Of a stretch of DNA of 64,000 nucleotides, positions 1 through 10,731 are shown one piece after another. The DNA is taken from NCBI GenBank assembly GCA_021397845.1, contig CM038038.1:58956748-59020747 (forward strand), in the 5' to 3' direction. Made by a program: the position numbers and the translations under genes. Under the pieces are notes generated by a model. That model was not told where the DNA came from. It saw only the letters and a list, made by a program, of their open reading frames with translations, and searched no databases. Each line of letters begins with the position of its first letter. Position 1 is the stretch's first letter. This DNA comes from Areca catechu (lineage: Eukaryota; Streptophyta; Magnoliopsida; Arecales; Arecaceae).

Positions 1-817
1 AGAGCTCCCATGCCCTCTCCTAACTAAGGCTACACTTAGGTTGGAGATAACCATTCCTTAAGACATTAGGAAAAGAGATCATTAATAGGTTAGGAAAGAA
101 AGCCTTAAGAGGTTAGGACTTAGACTAGTCTTCTCCTTCTCCCTTCATGCTTTGACTAGTCAACTCATGGGCATCTCCTCTTGGCTTGGACTTGGTCAAA
201 CTCCATAAATTCAGTTTTGGACCTTGGGCCAGCAGCAAGGATGCCTCCTTCATGGGCTTGGATGAATTCTTGAGGGGCCCAGATGGGCTTCCAAGCGCTG
301 GGCACATGGGCTGGCATATTCCAGGAAATCTGGCTAGAATCTTGCTTCTTAAGGGCTTGGGCTTGGCACCTGGGCTTGATTTCTCCTTGGATGGGCATAG
401 ATGGACCTTTGGAATCATGGATGCCCTAGTTTAAGAATATGCTCTGGCATCTGGACTGGAATATGGGCATCTAGAAAACATCTGGAAGGAATCAAGGTTT
501 TTGGAAGTGTTTTGGATCCTGGGGTGCCACACAAAATCCAACAAGCTGATATAGTGGCTTCTGACTCCTGGATGAGGCATGGTAAAGTTCCAAAATAGGA
601 TAACCTCCTCTTGTACAAAATTTGACTCTTACTAGACTCATGACTGAAGTACAGGACTCAAAACTGGACTAAGGTTGAGGGTTGAGATAAATCAACTAAC
701 CTCAACTTATTATAGGACTCAATCTTAATTGATTACAAAATTTTCAAAACTTTGGTACATGACTAAGTAAATCATATGGGATCCAATGATCTGTGTTTGA
801 TCCTGGTGTCCCCACCA
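1..817 (-). mobile_element. Element A: right-hand chromovirus LTR, rest outside window
   Basis: This stretch resembles the distal half of the element C LTRs (compare 17025-17798) and ends in CCCCACCA, the shared terminus of this LTR family. On the minus strand the LTR would begin TGGTGGGGACACCA. Directly after it, at 818, the integrase frame of element B begins. A is therefore inserted in B, and most of A plus the far half of B lies left of the window. The candidate target duplication is TCTAT at 818-822, but its partner is outside the window. No coding sequence is seen here; the short open frames are chance. Confidence 0.75.
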
Positions 818-1317
818 TCTATTTTTCTTTATACCATCCCATTTTGTTGAGATGTCCTAGGTATAGAGAAATTATGATGAATGCCATTTTCACTACAAAA
901 CTTTTCAAAATCATGGTTTTCAAATTCTGTGCCATGATCACTTCTTAAAGAAATAATTGAAACACCTTCTTCATTTGAAACTCTTTTATGAAATTTAATG
1001 GGTGCAGAAAATATTTCATCTTTATAAGCTAAAAACATCACCCATGTAAAACGTGAGAAAACGTCTACAATAACTAGACCATACTTCTTACCTCCCAAAT
1101 TAGATATTCTAGTCGGTCCAAAGAGGTCCATATGAAGTAGTTCTAAGGGTCTAGATGTAAAGACTACTCCTTTAGGTTTAAAAGATGATTTTGTTTGTTT
1201 TCCAAGTTGACAAGCAATACCAATCTTATCCTTTTCAAAACTAAGTTTTGGCAAATCTTTTTTCAAATCCTTTTTACAAAGTTTTGAAAGCAAATGCATG
1301 CTAGCATGTCCTAGTCA
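818..1317 (-). pseudogene. Element B integrase (copia), interrupted
   Basis: The minus-strand frame 1299-829 carries the end of the GAG-pre-integrase domain (GKQTKSSF), then the integrase core. MDLFGP holds the first catalytic Asp, RSDHGTEFE the second, and the frame reaches SQQNG just before the region that should hold the catalytic Glu. A stop follows, and after 818 the sequence becomes the LTR of element A, so the domain is cut by insertion. The integrase would have joined B cDNA to host DNA. No start codon is meaningful here because this is an internal part of a polyprotein. It is a broken copy. Confidence 0.9.
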
Positions 1318-1860
1318 CGATGCCAAAGCCAACTAGTTTCATTGATCTTGGCTTCCATTGCCACTAGGCATTGACCATTTTGAAAAAGAAGATCATCAGG
1401 ATCAACCATATAAATATTGCCATGCCTATGACCAATAAACTTGATACCATTGTCATCAAGACTAGAAACAATGCACATGAAAGATTCGAAAACAACTTTA
1501 AAATTCTTATCATAAAACTGGCTAATGCTAAGTAAATTATGCTCTAAATTATCAACATATAAAACATTATCTATAAAAGTAGAAGGGGTGATATGGACCT
1601 TACCAATTCCAACAATCTTGTTATTTTCATTATCACCAAAGATAACATTACCACCACTTTGATACTCAAGTGAGGAGAACTACTCCACATCTCCAGTCAT
1701 GTGCCTTGAGCAACCACTATTGAGGTACCACAATCTTCATTTGTTGGTTGCAAGGCATGCCTATAATAAAAAATCAAGTGGAGACTTTAGGTACCCAGGT
1801 CATCTTGGGTCCTTTAAGGTTAGTGGTGATGGTTCCTTTTGGAACCCAAACTTTTCTAAC
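1318..1860 (-). pseudogene. Element B protease and GAG-pre-integrase remnant
   Basis: Reading the minus strand from about 1760 gives WYLNSGCSRHMTGD, the SIRE-type protease active-site block with the usual Asp of DSG changed to Asn. It is followed by a stop near 1678. Downstream (1600-1320) short frames keep the copia pattern: a KVHITPSTFIDN-like stretch, an ENLLSISQ-like stretch, then WHRD and LGHASM of the zinc-binding pre-integrase domain, with a one-base frame change close to 1315. The aspartic protease would have cut the polyprotein. Between 1780 and 1860 the VPKGT-like linker that precedes protease in SIRE elements can be recognised. The block is decayed. Confidence 0.75.
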
Positions 1861-1865
1861 TTTGC

Positions 1866-2600
1866 TTAATTTTTTTTATTGCATAAATAAGATTTATGTC
1901 CTACTTTACCACAAAAATAACAAGTAAGTGAAGATAAAACAAGCACAAAAAATTTTTTAAAAAACTTTTGTTGTTTTTGTGTTTTGAAACCCAAACCAGC
2001 CTTGTTAAAAATAGTTCTTTGGTTATTTAAAAGCATATTGTGCTTTTCAGAACTGTAAGTAAATTTTTCAATAAATGGTTTCAATTTTTCAAGTTCATCT
2101 TTGTACTTCTTGTTTTCTTGCAAAATCTCTTTGTTTTGTTTTGTAAAGTTTTCAGTTGATGCAAGAGAATTTTTCTTTTTCAAATCTTCCTTTTCTTTTT
2201 CAAGAAAAATGATTTTACTATTTAACTTTTTATTTTGTTCAAGTAAGCAATCATTTTCAATTAATAACTTATCATTTGATTTAACTAAATCCAAATTTTG
2301 CTTCTTTAGTTCTTTATGCTTCAATTTAAGTTTTTAAAATTCAATAACAAGTTCATCAAAAACTTCATGCAATTCATCCAAATAAACTCTTCTTCAGGTT
2401 CAGATATTACCTCATCATTATTGGCCATTAAGCAAAAATTTGCAACCTCTTGTTGCTCTTCTTCGAAGCTAGAATTCTCGTTGTTGCTCCAGGTTGCTAT
2501 CATAGTTTTCTTTCTTAATCATCTTCTGCTTTTCTTTAGTAGGGGACAGTCCATCTTGAAGTGGCCGGGTTTCTTGCATTCAAAATATGTGAGCTGCTAC
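1866..2600 (-). pseudogene. Element B gag C-terminal half: two CCHC knuckles and a coiled coil
   Basis: On the minus strand a first CCHC knuckle near 2590-2535 reads ECKKPGHFKMDC, with the leading Cys changed. An acidic stretch follows (2503-2321, SFEEEQQEVANFCLM). From 2324 to 1866 there is a 152-codon frame that is Lys/Glu/Asn rich and heptad-like to about residue 110. It ends in a second knuckle, CYFCGKVGHKSYLC (CX2CX4HX4C). This two-knuckle gag with a coiled coil between them matches the K element at 59200-60100 and is the usual SIRE layout. It would bind RNA and assemble the particle. Frame breaks are near 2520 and 2330. Confidence 0.8.
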
Positions 2601-3248
2601 TTTTCTTTCTCTTTATCCTTCTCTTTGCTAGGTTCTCCCTTTTGAGGTTTCTTCTTGAAGTTATATTTCTTCTTTCTCATAAACCTTCTAAACTTTCTAG
2701 TTATGAGAGCCATCTCATCTTCTTCATCCTATTCTTCGGACTCATCACTTGACTCTTCTTTTGTGGTGGACTTGAAGGCTATCACTTTCTTCTTCTTATC
2801 AATGTCCACATTCTTTTATTTCAAGGATAGCTTATAGGTCATCAATGAGCCCAAAAGTTGCTCCAGAGGAATAATATTGACATCCTTGGCTTTTTCTATA
2901 ATAGTAACCTTAGCATCCCAAGAAGTCGAGAAAGACCTGAGGAGTTTATTGACAAGTTCACCATTAGAGATAATCTTTCCTAAGCTTCTCATGCCATTCA
3001 TAATATTAGTGAACCTAATATACATTTCATTAATAGATTCAGTAGGTTCCATTTTAAACATTTCATATATGTGAATGAGTACGTTAACTTTAGTAGTTTT
3101 CATTTGATGTGTACCCTCATGGATAATTTCAAGTGTGTCCCATATTTTCTTTATGGAGAGAGAATTTGAGATTTCATTGAATTTGCTTGGGTCTAAAACA
3201 CAAAATAATAGATTCATAGCCTTTACATTAAGCTCTATTTACTTAATG
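2600..3248 (-). pseudogene. Element B gag central (UBN2-type) domain
   Basis: The 133-codon minus-strand frame 3217-2816 reads MNLLFCVLDPSKFNE, then KKIWDTLEIIHEGTHQMK, MFKMEPTESINEMYIRF and LLRSFSTSWDAKVT. This is the copia gag UBN2 pattern and aligns with K at 58540-58950. The frame continues upstream to 3248 (ELNVKAM) with one stop, where element C begins. The duplicated TAATG rejoins it to 17799. Between 2816 and 2600 an acidic/lysine-rich linker is broken by stops. It encodes the capsid-like part of gag. Confidence 0.88.
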
Positions 3249-4781
3249 TGATGCAGGATGACTCTAAGAATGCTAAATATGCAGGAAAAATAGTAAACTA
3301 TTTTTTTTTTTGATTTTTAGATTTAGGTTTGTTGGCTAATTTCTCAAAGCAAAGTAAAGAACTAGCAGGTATTCAGAAATTCTAAGAATCAACTTGTCGT
3401 AGGCTGAATCATGCAAGATAACTAAAAGACAAGACCCAAAAATTATGAAATTCCTGGCTTAGGATAGTTAACTTTAATCAAATCAGATAATAAGAGAAGG
3501 GAAGGGTTCTTACCAGTCAAACATTAAAATTTAATAGCAGAAGGGATCACTAACACTCTAATCGGAGCCTGGAAGAAGAAGCCTCGGTTCCCTTGAATCT
3601 GAAGACTGATCTAGGCGGTCCTGGCAGCAAAGAAGGCCTCCTCAGGGGAGGTGAAGTACCTCGAGGATCTTGCAAGTGTCAGAGGTCAATCAAAATAGCA
3701 AATAAAAAAGAGGAAAGGAACTAGGGTTTGGAAGGATTTGGGATTAGGGTTAGAAGATGGCAGCCAGGGAAGAAGAAGCTCCTGGACTTGGATGGCAGTA
3801 AGGGCTTCTGTTCCTTGGGCATGGCTGATCTCCAAGGATGCAGGAGGGTGCTAGGGCAGGAGGGTTTCAATCTGGGAATATAAGGAGAGCACTCAAAGTA
3901 AGAACCAAAACTCAAATACAAGGCAATTAATCCAAATTTCAGTAAGGTTTATTCAAAAGAAAAAGTTGATTACAAGAGAAGGAGGGGTGGGGTATTTTTA
4001 GATTTGCCATGCCCTCACTAACCATGGTTACACTTAGGTTACAAGTCCTCTTCCAAACTGGAGTACAAGTCCTTTCCTAGCTAGGTTAGAATTACAAGGT
4101 TTAAAGGGATTAGAAATCCTAACTAGGTTAGAATAAACTTGGTCTTCTCCTTCTTATCTTCAACTTGGACTTGGTCAAACCTTTTGGATGCCTACTCCTT
4201 TGGGCATGTGGACCTTAGGGCAGCAAGGGGGAGGTCGTCCATGGGCTTGGAAGGCTTGGGCTTGGGCCCCCTGGAAGCTGGGGTGCGTGGTTCCCTGGGC
4301 TGGCATATTCCCGGCATCAAAAGGGAATCTTGGTTTTTTTCTTGCTTGGACTTGCTTCCTGTGCTTGAATTTGGAGGCTTGGAGTGTTGGGATAACCTGG
4401 TAAACATGGGGTCCTGGCATATGGAATATTCTGGAAGCATCTAGGAGGAATCTAGTATTTGAAATGGTATTTGGAGGGAATCAGGGCACCTGGGTGTCGA
4501 TTGAGCTCCCCTAAGCTGATGTAACTGCTTCTGGTTTCAGAATGAGATCTGGTGGAACCCCAAAATAGCGTAGTCTCTTTTCTTGTATAAGAAGTGAACT
4601 CATACTAGACTCATAATAATATACATGACTCATAATACTGGACTAGGTTGAGGGTTGAGACAAATCAACTAACCTCAACTTATTATAGGACTCAATCCTA
4701 GTTGATTACAAAACTTTGACACATGGCTAGGTAAACCTAATAGGGCCCAGTAATTTGTGTCTGATTCTGGTGCACCCAACA
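3249..4781 (-). repeat. Element C left LTR (3' LTR in sense)
   Basis: It begins TGATGCAGGATGACTC and ends GTGCACCCAACA, and is about 1,533 bp. It matches 16271-17798 along its whole length. The TATA-like box that is intact in the right LTR (TATAAATA, minus strand, 17013-17020) is altered here at 3993-4000. No open frame in it has a recognisable product. Confidence 0.92.
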
Positions 4782-6860
4782 ATTCTCCCAGGGCGGGAGG
4801 AACTCGATCCTGTCGAGTGTGGGATAACTTGGCTCTTATTGTACTTGAGTAGGTTTGGGTTGAGGTGCTGCAAATCCTCACGGATGATCCACGAGTCCTT
4901 AGATTCTGGCCAACCTTGCCACTGGACCAAATACCTTTGATAGCCTCTATTCTAGGTATATATGGTTTGATCGTCCAAGATTCTCTCAATCTTTTTCTAA
5001 CTATTTGGCCAATTGGTTGGTGGACACTCTAGGGCAGGCTCACTCTCAAGGGAAAGGATAGGTCCAAAAGGCTCGCTGGGAATCGCTGCTGGCTCCCTAT
5101 ACTCTATAAGATTTGAGATGTTGAAAGTGGAACTAATGCCTAAGTCGGGTGGTAACTCAAGCACATAGGCATTGGGTCCAACTCTCTTGATTATCTTAAA
5201 TGGGCCAGCTCCGCGAGCATGAAGTTTCTTTACGGTCCCTGGATGGAACCGTTCAGGCCTAAGCCTGATCATCACAAAATTTCTTGCAGAAAATTCTTAA
5301 GTTCTCTTTCGAGAATTAGCCAAGTTCTTTTATAGTTCATTACTTAGGTTTATCTTTTGGCTAATTTCTTGATGCAGTTTCCTAACATGCTGTGCAAAAG
5401 ACTCAGCTGACTCAGAAACTCGTGCATGGGAGGGTAAGGGAATTAAATTAAGAGGTTTATTGGGTTTGTATCCGTGCACAACCTCAAAAGGACTCTTCCC
5501 TATGGACTTATTAATAGAACTATTGTAAGCAAATTCAGCTCAAGGTAGCAATTGGTCCCAATTTCCCGTGTGTTCACCTACGAGGCATCTAAGAAGGTTT
5601 CCTAAGTTTCTATTCACTACCTTGGTTTGACCATCAGTCTGTGGGTGGTAGGTGGTAGAAAATTTCAACTTGGTTCCTAATAGGTGCCAAAGGGTCTTCC
5701 AAAGGTAACTAGTAAAGCAGACATCCTTATCTGACTCTATTGTCTTAGGCAATCCATGTAATCTAACCACCTGGTTAAGGAAAAGACGGGCTACTCTAGA
5801 TGCATCAAAGGTTTGAGAGCAGGGTATAAAATGGGCCATTTTAGAAAACCTATCAACCACTACAAATATTGAATCATATTTCCTGAGGGTTTTAGGTAGG
5901 CCTAAAACAAAGTCCATGCTCAAGTCCTGCCATGGACGGTCTGGTATGGGTAAAAGGGTTTATAATCCAGTATTTTCTGGTCAAGGAAAAGATGGGCTAC
6001 TCTAGATATGTCAAATGTTTGAGAGCAGGGTATAAAATGGGCCATTTTAGAAAACCTATCGACCAATACAAATATTGAATCATGTTTCCTGAGGGTCTTA
6101 GGTAGGCCTAAAACAAAGTCCATGCTTAAGTCCTGCCATGGACGGTCTGGTATGGGTAGAGGGGTATATAATCCAGTATTTTGTCTCTACTATTTTGTGA
6201 TATCACAGGTTCTACATCTGGACACTATATTGGCAATGTCCCTCCTCAAACTATGCCAAAAGAACTAGTCCTCTTCAGCTGAGATAGTCTTATTTCTTCC
6301 AAAATGACCAGCAAGGCCTCCAGCATGGGTTTCCCAAACTAAGAATTCTCTAAGTGAGGTCCTGGGAATACAAAGTCTATTGCTCTTAAATAAATAACCA
6401 TCTTGAAGGGTGTATTCACTATGGGTACTAGATGGTCCTTGAGCTAGGATTGGACAACTTCACTAAAGTCTGGACATGTTGTATATTCATCTTTTAACCT
6501 ATCGAACCCAATGACTTCAGTGCTAAGGGTATTCAATAGTAAGGCTTGTCTGCTAAGGACATCTGCTACCTTGTTTTCAGTTCCAGATTGATGTTTAAGT
6601 ACAAAGGTATAGGCTTGTATAAATTCTACCCACTTAGCATGCTTAGGATTTAATTTATCCTGGGAGTTCAAAAATCGGAATGCTTCATGATTAGAATATA
6701 ACACAAACTCCTGGGGTAGTAAATTATGTCTCCAGTATCTAAGAGCTTGTATTACCGTATAAAACCCTTTGTCATATGTTGAGTACTTTAATTTAGCCTC
6801 ATTAAGTTTCTCACCAAAAAAGGCTACTGGGTGATTCTCTTGGGTCAGAACTCCTCCTAT
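4782..6860 (-). pseudogene. Element C pol: RNase H end, integrase, chromodomain
   Basis: Minus-strand pieces in order are: RNase H end (6704-6444, NHEAFRFLNSQ, ENKVADVLSRQ); zinc-binding H2C2 region (about 6400-6200); integrase core (6123-5540) with SMDFVLGLPK and ESDKDVCF; the C-terminal GPFKIIKRVG-like segment (5275-4997); and a chromodomain (about 4960-4790, YLVQWQGWPESKDSW). The third catalytic residue is lost: where element L has GQTEVVN, C has GQTKVVN (Glu to Lys). The core is also duplicated (5775-6183) and several stops interrupt it. Chromodomains steer integration towards particular chromatin marks. The copy cannot act. Confidence 0.9.
5775..6183 (-). repeat. Direct tandem duplication of about 203 bp in the C integrase
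   Basis: The block from about 5775 (AAGGAAAAGACGGGC) to 5977 recurs from about 5980 to 6183. Both copies encode the integrase stretch running from the first catalytic Asp region to the LHGLPK region. The copies differ by scattered substitutions, so this is an old local duplication and not a recent assembly error. Confidence 0.85.
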
Positions 6861-6865
6861 GCCAA

Positions 6866-8131
6866 TGACGCGGCATGATGATGAGAATGCAATCTAAATG
6901 ATGGATTGAGAAATGAGAGCAATGAAGCCTATTAACAGGTACTAAATTTCAGATCAAAAGTACTAAGGTAAAGCTTTGGAAGGAGCACTGAAATTTGGAA
7001 CTTACGCCGCGATGTAGTTATTTAAATCCTAGAGAAGATTAGGGCTAATGAATATTGAATTTAAACCTTAGCAACGATCTTCAATAACTCAGACTTAAGA
7101 GATTAGGAGGTGTTATTTATCCAAGATGATCACTCCCTGGTAGATCCATTGAAGCTCTTAGATGAACTAGCCCTGAAGTGGAAGATTGGCATTCCAAAGA
7201 AACTAGTTTCATTCAACATTGATCTTTGGCAAGAGAACGCTTTCTTGAACTCCGAATCGTAGAAGGATCCTGCAAAATGAACGGGTTAAACTGGGACCAA
7301 TTTGAAAGATATCAAAACAAAAAAACCAAATAGGCAAGGGAACTTCGATGGAGGCATGGATCCCTAGAGGTGGATGTTGGCATTGGACACTTGAAAGCTT
7401 GAGAAGAGAAAATCAAACACACCCAAAGAAAACAAGAGGATACTACCAAAAAAACACCTTCTTCAACTACTACTTCACTTAAATTTCATTTCATCCAAAA
7501 AGCTTCTTTTTTACCATGGGCGTACAAGAGGCTTTTAATGGCCTTTCAATCAATTTGAAATTCCCCATATCATGGAGAAATATTAGGGGGGTTACATGAA
7601 ATGTGGAGGATTTGGTGGAGGGTTACATAGAATGTGGAGGATTTGGTGGAGCTGGTTGCATGATTTGTGGATGGAGTTGGCCGACCTCCTTTGAATTTGA
7701 AAACACTCCTTGGTCGACCACTTCTAGCTTTCATGTAATTTAAAATTTGAATGATGCCATGTGGCAGGTGAGGTGGCAATGATGTGGCATGGCAAGGTGG
7801 CATGGTGACATGGCGCATCCTTCTCCATGGCGCCCCTTGGAGATGACATGGCAAAGGTGATGTGACGTCCTTTGGTGATGAGTTGGCACCGATGGTCCAT
7901 GATGATGTGGCATTCCAAGTAAAGCTGGTCTGGCCTAATTTCAAGTAGCTCTTGAACTTGACTCAGTACAAAGCCTAATTGACTCTAATTGAACTTTAAA
8001 ACCTCAAAAGAAAATAAAACAGGACTCAATAAACATATAGGACTCATACGAGACTTGAGTTCCTAGTCTCAATCCATAAAGAACTTGGTATTAGTTGAAG
8101 CTTCTTCTTTCTGAGCCTGGTGCCCCCACCA
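6866..8131 (-). repeat. Element E left LTR
   Basis: It starts TGACGCGGCATGATGATG (TGATGCGGCACG in the partner) and ends GGTGCCCCCACCA, about 1,266 bp. It matches 10732-12009 closely. Within it, 7570-7944 contains degenerate ATGTGGCA/GTGGCAT-like short repeats. Open minus-strand frames there (for example 7944-7570) recur in the other LTR and encode low-complexity His/Pro/Ser text with no domain. Confidence 0.92.
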
Positions 8132-8664
8132 ATTCTTCCCAGGTGGGAGGAACTCCACCCTGTCGAGTATGGTTCTGCCTGGCTTTGATATTGTTCAAAT
8201 AAGTCCGGGTCCAGTCGTTGCAGATCCTCTTTAGCAATTCAGGAGTCTTCAGATTTTGGTCTCCCTTGCCAACGGACCAAATATCGATAGTAATCCTTGT
8301 TTCTAGTAGTGACAATCATATTATCCAGGATTTGTTCAGTTTTCTTTAATTTTTGAGGAATGGTTGTTTATGGATACTCGGGTAATGGTTCACTCTCAAA
8401 AATATGGTCAGGCCCAAAAGGCTCACTAGGTTTCATCATGGGTTCCTTATATTCTATCAAGTCTGAGACATTGAAGGTCGGGTTGATACCTAGGTCTGAA
8501 GGTAATTCCAATATGTAAGCATTAGATCTAATCTTCTTTAGGACTTTAAAGGGGCCTGCACCACGGGTATGTAGTTTCTTGAAAGTCCCGGATTGGAACA
8601 TGATCTCTCTCATAGAATTCATTGACTTTCTTTCTTGAATTAGTCCTATGTTTATAGGTTTCAT
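8132..8664 (-). pseudogene. Element E integrase C-terminus and chromodomain
   Basis: The minus-strand frame 8664-8368 reads MREIMFQSGTFKKLHTRGAG, then GPFKVLKKIRSNAYILELP and FNVSDLIEYKEP, the integrase C-terminal domain also seen in L and C. The next frame, 8315-8132, carries a degenerate chromodomain (IWSVGKGDQNLKTPELL) with its aromatic cage residues mostly lost, and a frame change between the two. The segment is the 3' end of pol, next to the left LTR. It is non-functional. Confidence 0.8.
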
Positions 8665-8812
8665 TGTTCAAATTTATTTCATGATGCAAATCCTTAACAT
8701 GCTATGCATAGGACTCAGCAGACTTAGAAACTTACACAAGCACTTACGAAATGCAGACTGAACTAGGCATCCTTATTGAGAGGAATTTTATTGGACTTTC
8801 TAGGGCCTAAAC

Positions 8813-9700
8813 CTAACAGATTAATGACTCTCTAGGTTTGACCCTGGTCTGGTATGCACATGAGAATTTACCATGGGTTCCTAGCAAATGCCATAAGGTT
8901 TTCCAAAAGTAGGTAGCAAAAGGAATAGGCTTTAAAGGCTCATGCAACCTAGTAATCTCATCAAAATGAAACTTAATGGCTCTAAAATTAGGATAAGACT
9001 TAAGGAAAGGCAGGAAATAGGAATCCGAGTCTTGGGGTAATTTAGGGGAATCTTGAAACAGACCTTGGTTACTCATGATGACCTTAAGATTTGAATATTG
9101 ATCTACGGGCGGGATGCTTCTAGGTAGTTGAAGGTCATCGGCAAAGTCTTCTAAAATAATGATTGGGTTCATCTCAGGTAACTGAAGGAGTTCTTGTGTC
9201 GAAGCTAAAGTATTGGGTTCTTCTTGAGGGCATTGTCTTACGGGAACCAAGTCCTCACTAAATTTTGGTTGTTCTGATGTTTCAGGACTAGGCTCAATAA
9301 TCTTTTCTTTACCAAAGGTTTCCTCAGGTAAGGTACTAAAGTTGTTCTCTTCACAGTCTTCCCCTTCATATTCATCTATTAAACTTATGTCAGTCTCATA
9401 CACATATTTACTAGGTTCAGACTTGCCTTCTTCCTTCCCTAGCCCTTCAGTTTGAGGATATCCTAAGTCTTGAGTATTCATGAACTCAACTTGTACTTCA
9501 GGGTTCTTACTCCTATCATTCATATGAGCTAATGGGATAGTAGGAGTTGGTTGGTCTAAGGAAAATTGTTTAGCCAGCATTTGGTTCAATTGGGCCATTA
9601 GATCATTTAGGCCTTTCAGCATGGTTTCAAGATTCGGGTCCATGGCTAAACTGGACTGGGTCTGGACTGGTGAATATGAGGCTCCTGATCTAGTTTTCAT
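8813..9700 (-). CDS. Element E gag N-terminus fused to an unknown segment and an integrase scrap
   Basis: The open frame runs 9700-8813 on the minus strand (295 aa). I chose the ATG giving MKTRSGASYSPVQ because it matches the start of gag in L (MSTRNGVPYQPGQ); an upstream in-frame Met at 9778 is also open. Residues 1-70 resemble the gag N-terminal coiled coil. Residues about 90-240 are acidic and Pro/Ser/Glu rich (YEGEDCEENN, LPEETFGKEKI, LQLPRSIPPVDQ); the first part recalls the gag linker and the rest I do not recognise. The last 40 residues (YFWKTLWHLLG) are integrase core. A large deletion lies between them, yet no stop interrupts the frame. It may be a translated non-autonomous gag-like product or chance. 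Confidence 0.55.
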   Translation of the reverse strand: MKTRSGASYSPVQTQSSLAMDPNLETMLKGLNDLMAQLNQMLAKQFSLDQPTPTIPLAHMNDRSKNPEVQVEFMNTQDLGYPQTEGLGKEEGKSEPSKYVYETDISLIDEYEGEDCEENNFSTLPEETFGKEKIIEPSPETSEQPKFSEDLVPVRQCPQEEPNTLASTQELLQLPEMNPIIILEDFADDLQLPRSIPPVDQYSNLKVIMSNQGLFQDSPKLPQDSDSYFLPFLKSYPNFRAIKFHFDEITRLHEPLKPIPFATYFWKTLWHLLGTHGKFSCAYQTRVKPRESLIC

Positions 9701-10720
9701 GCATGCAAGTAGACTCAAGCTCGAGCTAAGATTTCCTAGACCTAGAGCACAAATTAGAGGTCTAATAAAGTGAACCAACTAGCTAGTAGTACTTATGGGA
9801 CTTAGCCAGGTAGGTGGTGGGGAGTGAAGGTCCCTGATTGCCAACCTTAGACACCAATCTGAGATTGGCTAGGTAGGCGGACCAAATCACAAGCCCTGAT
9901 GCACCAATCCTAGATACCAAGCCAGTAAGCACACACCAATTAGCTAACACAGTTAACTTGACCCTAACCTGAACCGAACTTGTTGGTGTCCCTAACCCAC
10001 TAGGGCAATTAACGTTCTACTCAATTTTAATTAACGGGCTGGGATCGATATGCTGGTTGGAGATTTTTGGGCTAGGGACAGGTGATGAAACCCTGACCCT
10101 ATATCAAATTGATGCCCTTAATTTGATTTCTCATGAGATGAATGAAATGCAAAGGTGCTGCAGAAGTGTGTTGTAGTTTGAAAGTGGTGTCGAAAACATG
10201 ATAAAAAAAATGTCCAAAAATTTTGAAAAATTCACAGAGGATTCCTAACTTATATGTTTCAATGCAGATGAAAGAAATTTTAAAACTAAAATCTGTACTA
10301 CTCTAAGCAGATCCTACAAATGAAGATAAATAAAAAGGATAGAACAGAACCCTAATGACAGTGTCGAACTGCAGAAAGTTTCATTTTTTTTATAATTTTT
10401 TTCTGATGATGAAATTTAATATGGTGATAACTGACTTAAAATGGAACAAGAAAAAAAATATTTCAACAAAAAATTAGTGACTATCCTTTGGAGCTGCAGA
10501 CGGATTACAGTAAATAGATGCAAATTTTCAGAAAACAGAACCTAATCAAACAAGTGCAATGGCTTACCCAAACTTTAATCTAAAAAATTCACGTTCGGCC
10601 AGGGGCTCATTATTCCCATGGGTCGTGACAGTGTACTGGAGTACACCCACTCAAGAGGCATGAATTTTAGATCTTGCATGGATTTGAAGAAAACTATTCT
10701 ACCCTAATGCAACCATTTTC
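9701..10720 (-). other. Element E 5' leader (PBS to gag)
   Basis: About 1 kb of non-coding sequence lies between the PBS and gag in sense. It includes a stem-loop at 9854-9868 (CCAATC, loop TGA, GATTGG) followed by AGGTAGGCGGACCA, both shared with the leader of L. The A-rich part (10190-10500) shows nothing else. Such leaders usually hold dimerisation and packaging signals, but that role is inferred. Confidence 0.6.
9854..9868 (-). promoter_or_regulatory. Conserved leader stem-loop, element E
   Basis: A perfect 6-bp inverted repeat CCAATC/GATTGG with a 3-base loop (TGA). The same stem with a different loop (AGT) occurs at 54534-54548 in the leader of L, within a short block that is better conserved than the surrounding leader. 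Confidence 0.5.
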
Positions 10721-10728
10721 TGATACCA
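10721..10728 (-). other. Element E primer-binding site
   Basis: On the minus strand TGGTATCA follows the LTR after two bases. It matches the first 8 bases of the site complementary to the 3' end of plant initiator tRNA-Met. The remaining bases of the usual 12 are altered. Confidence 0.75.
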
Positions 10729-10731
10729 ATT

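Noticed and set aside
4139..4444. 101-codon plus-strand frame in the C LTR
   Set aside because: An LTR shadow, with a related frame at 17159-17341 in the partner LTR and no domain.
7570..7944. 124-codon frame in the E LTR, repeated at 11448-11822
   Set aside because: It recurs only because the LTR is duplicated; its composition is low complexity and no start context or domain is seen.
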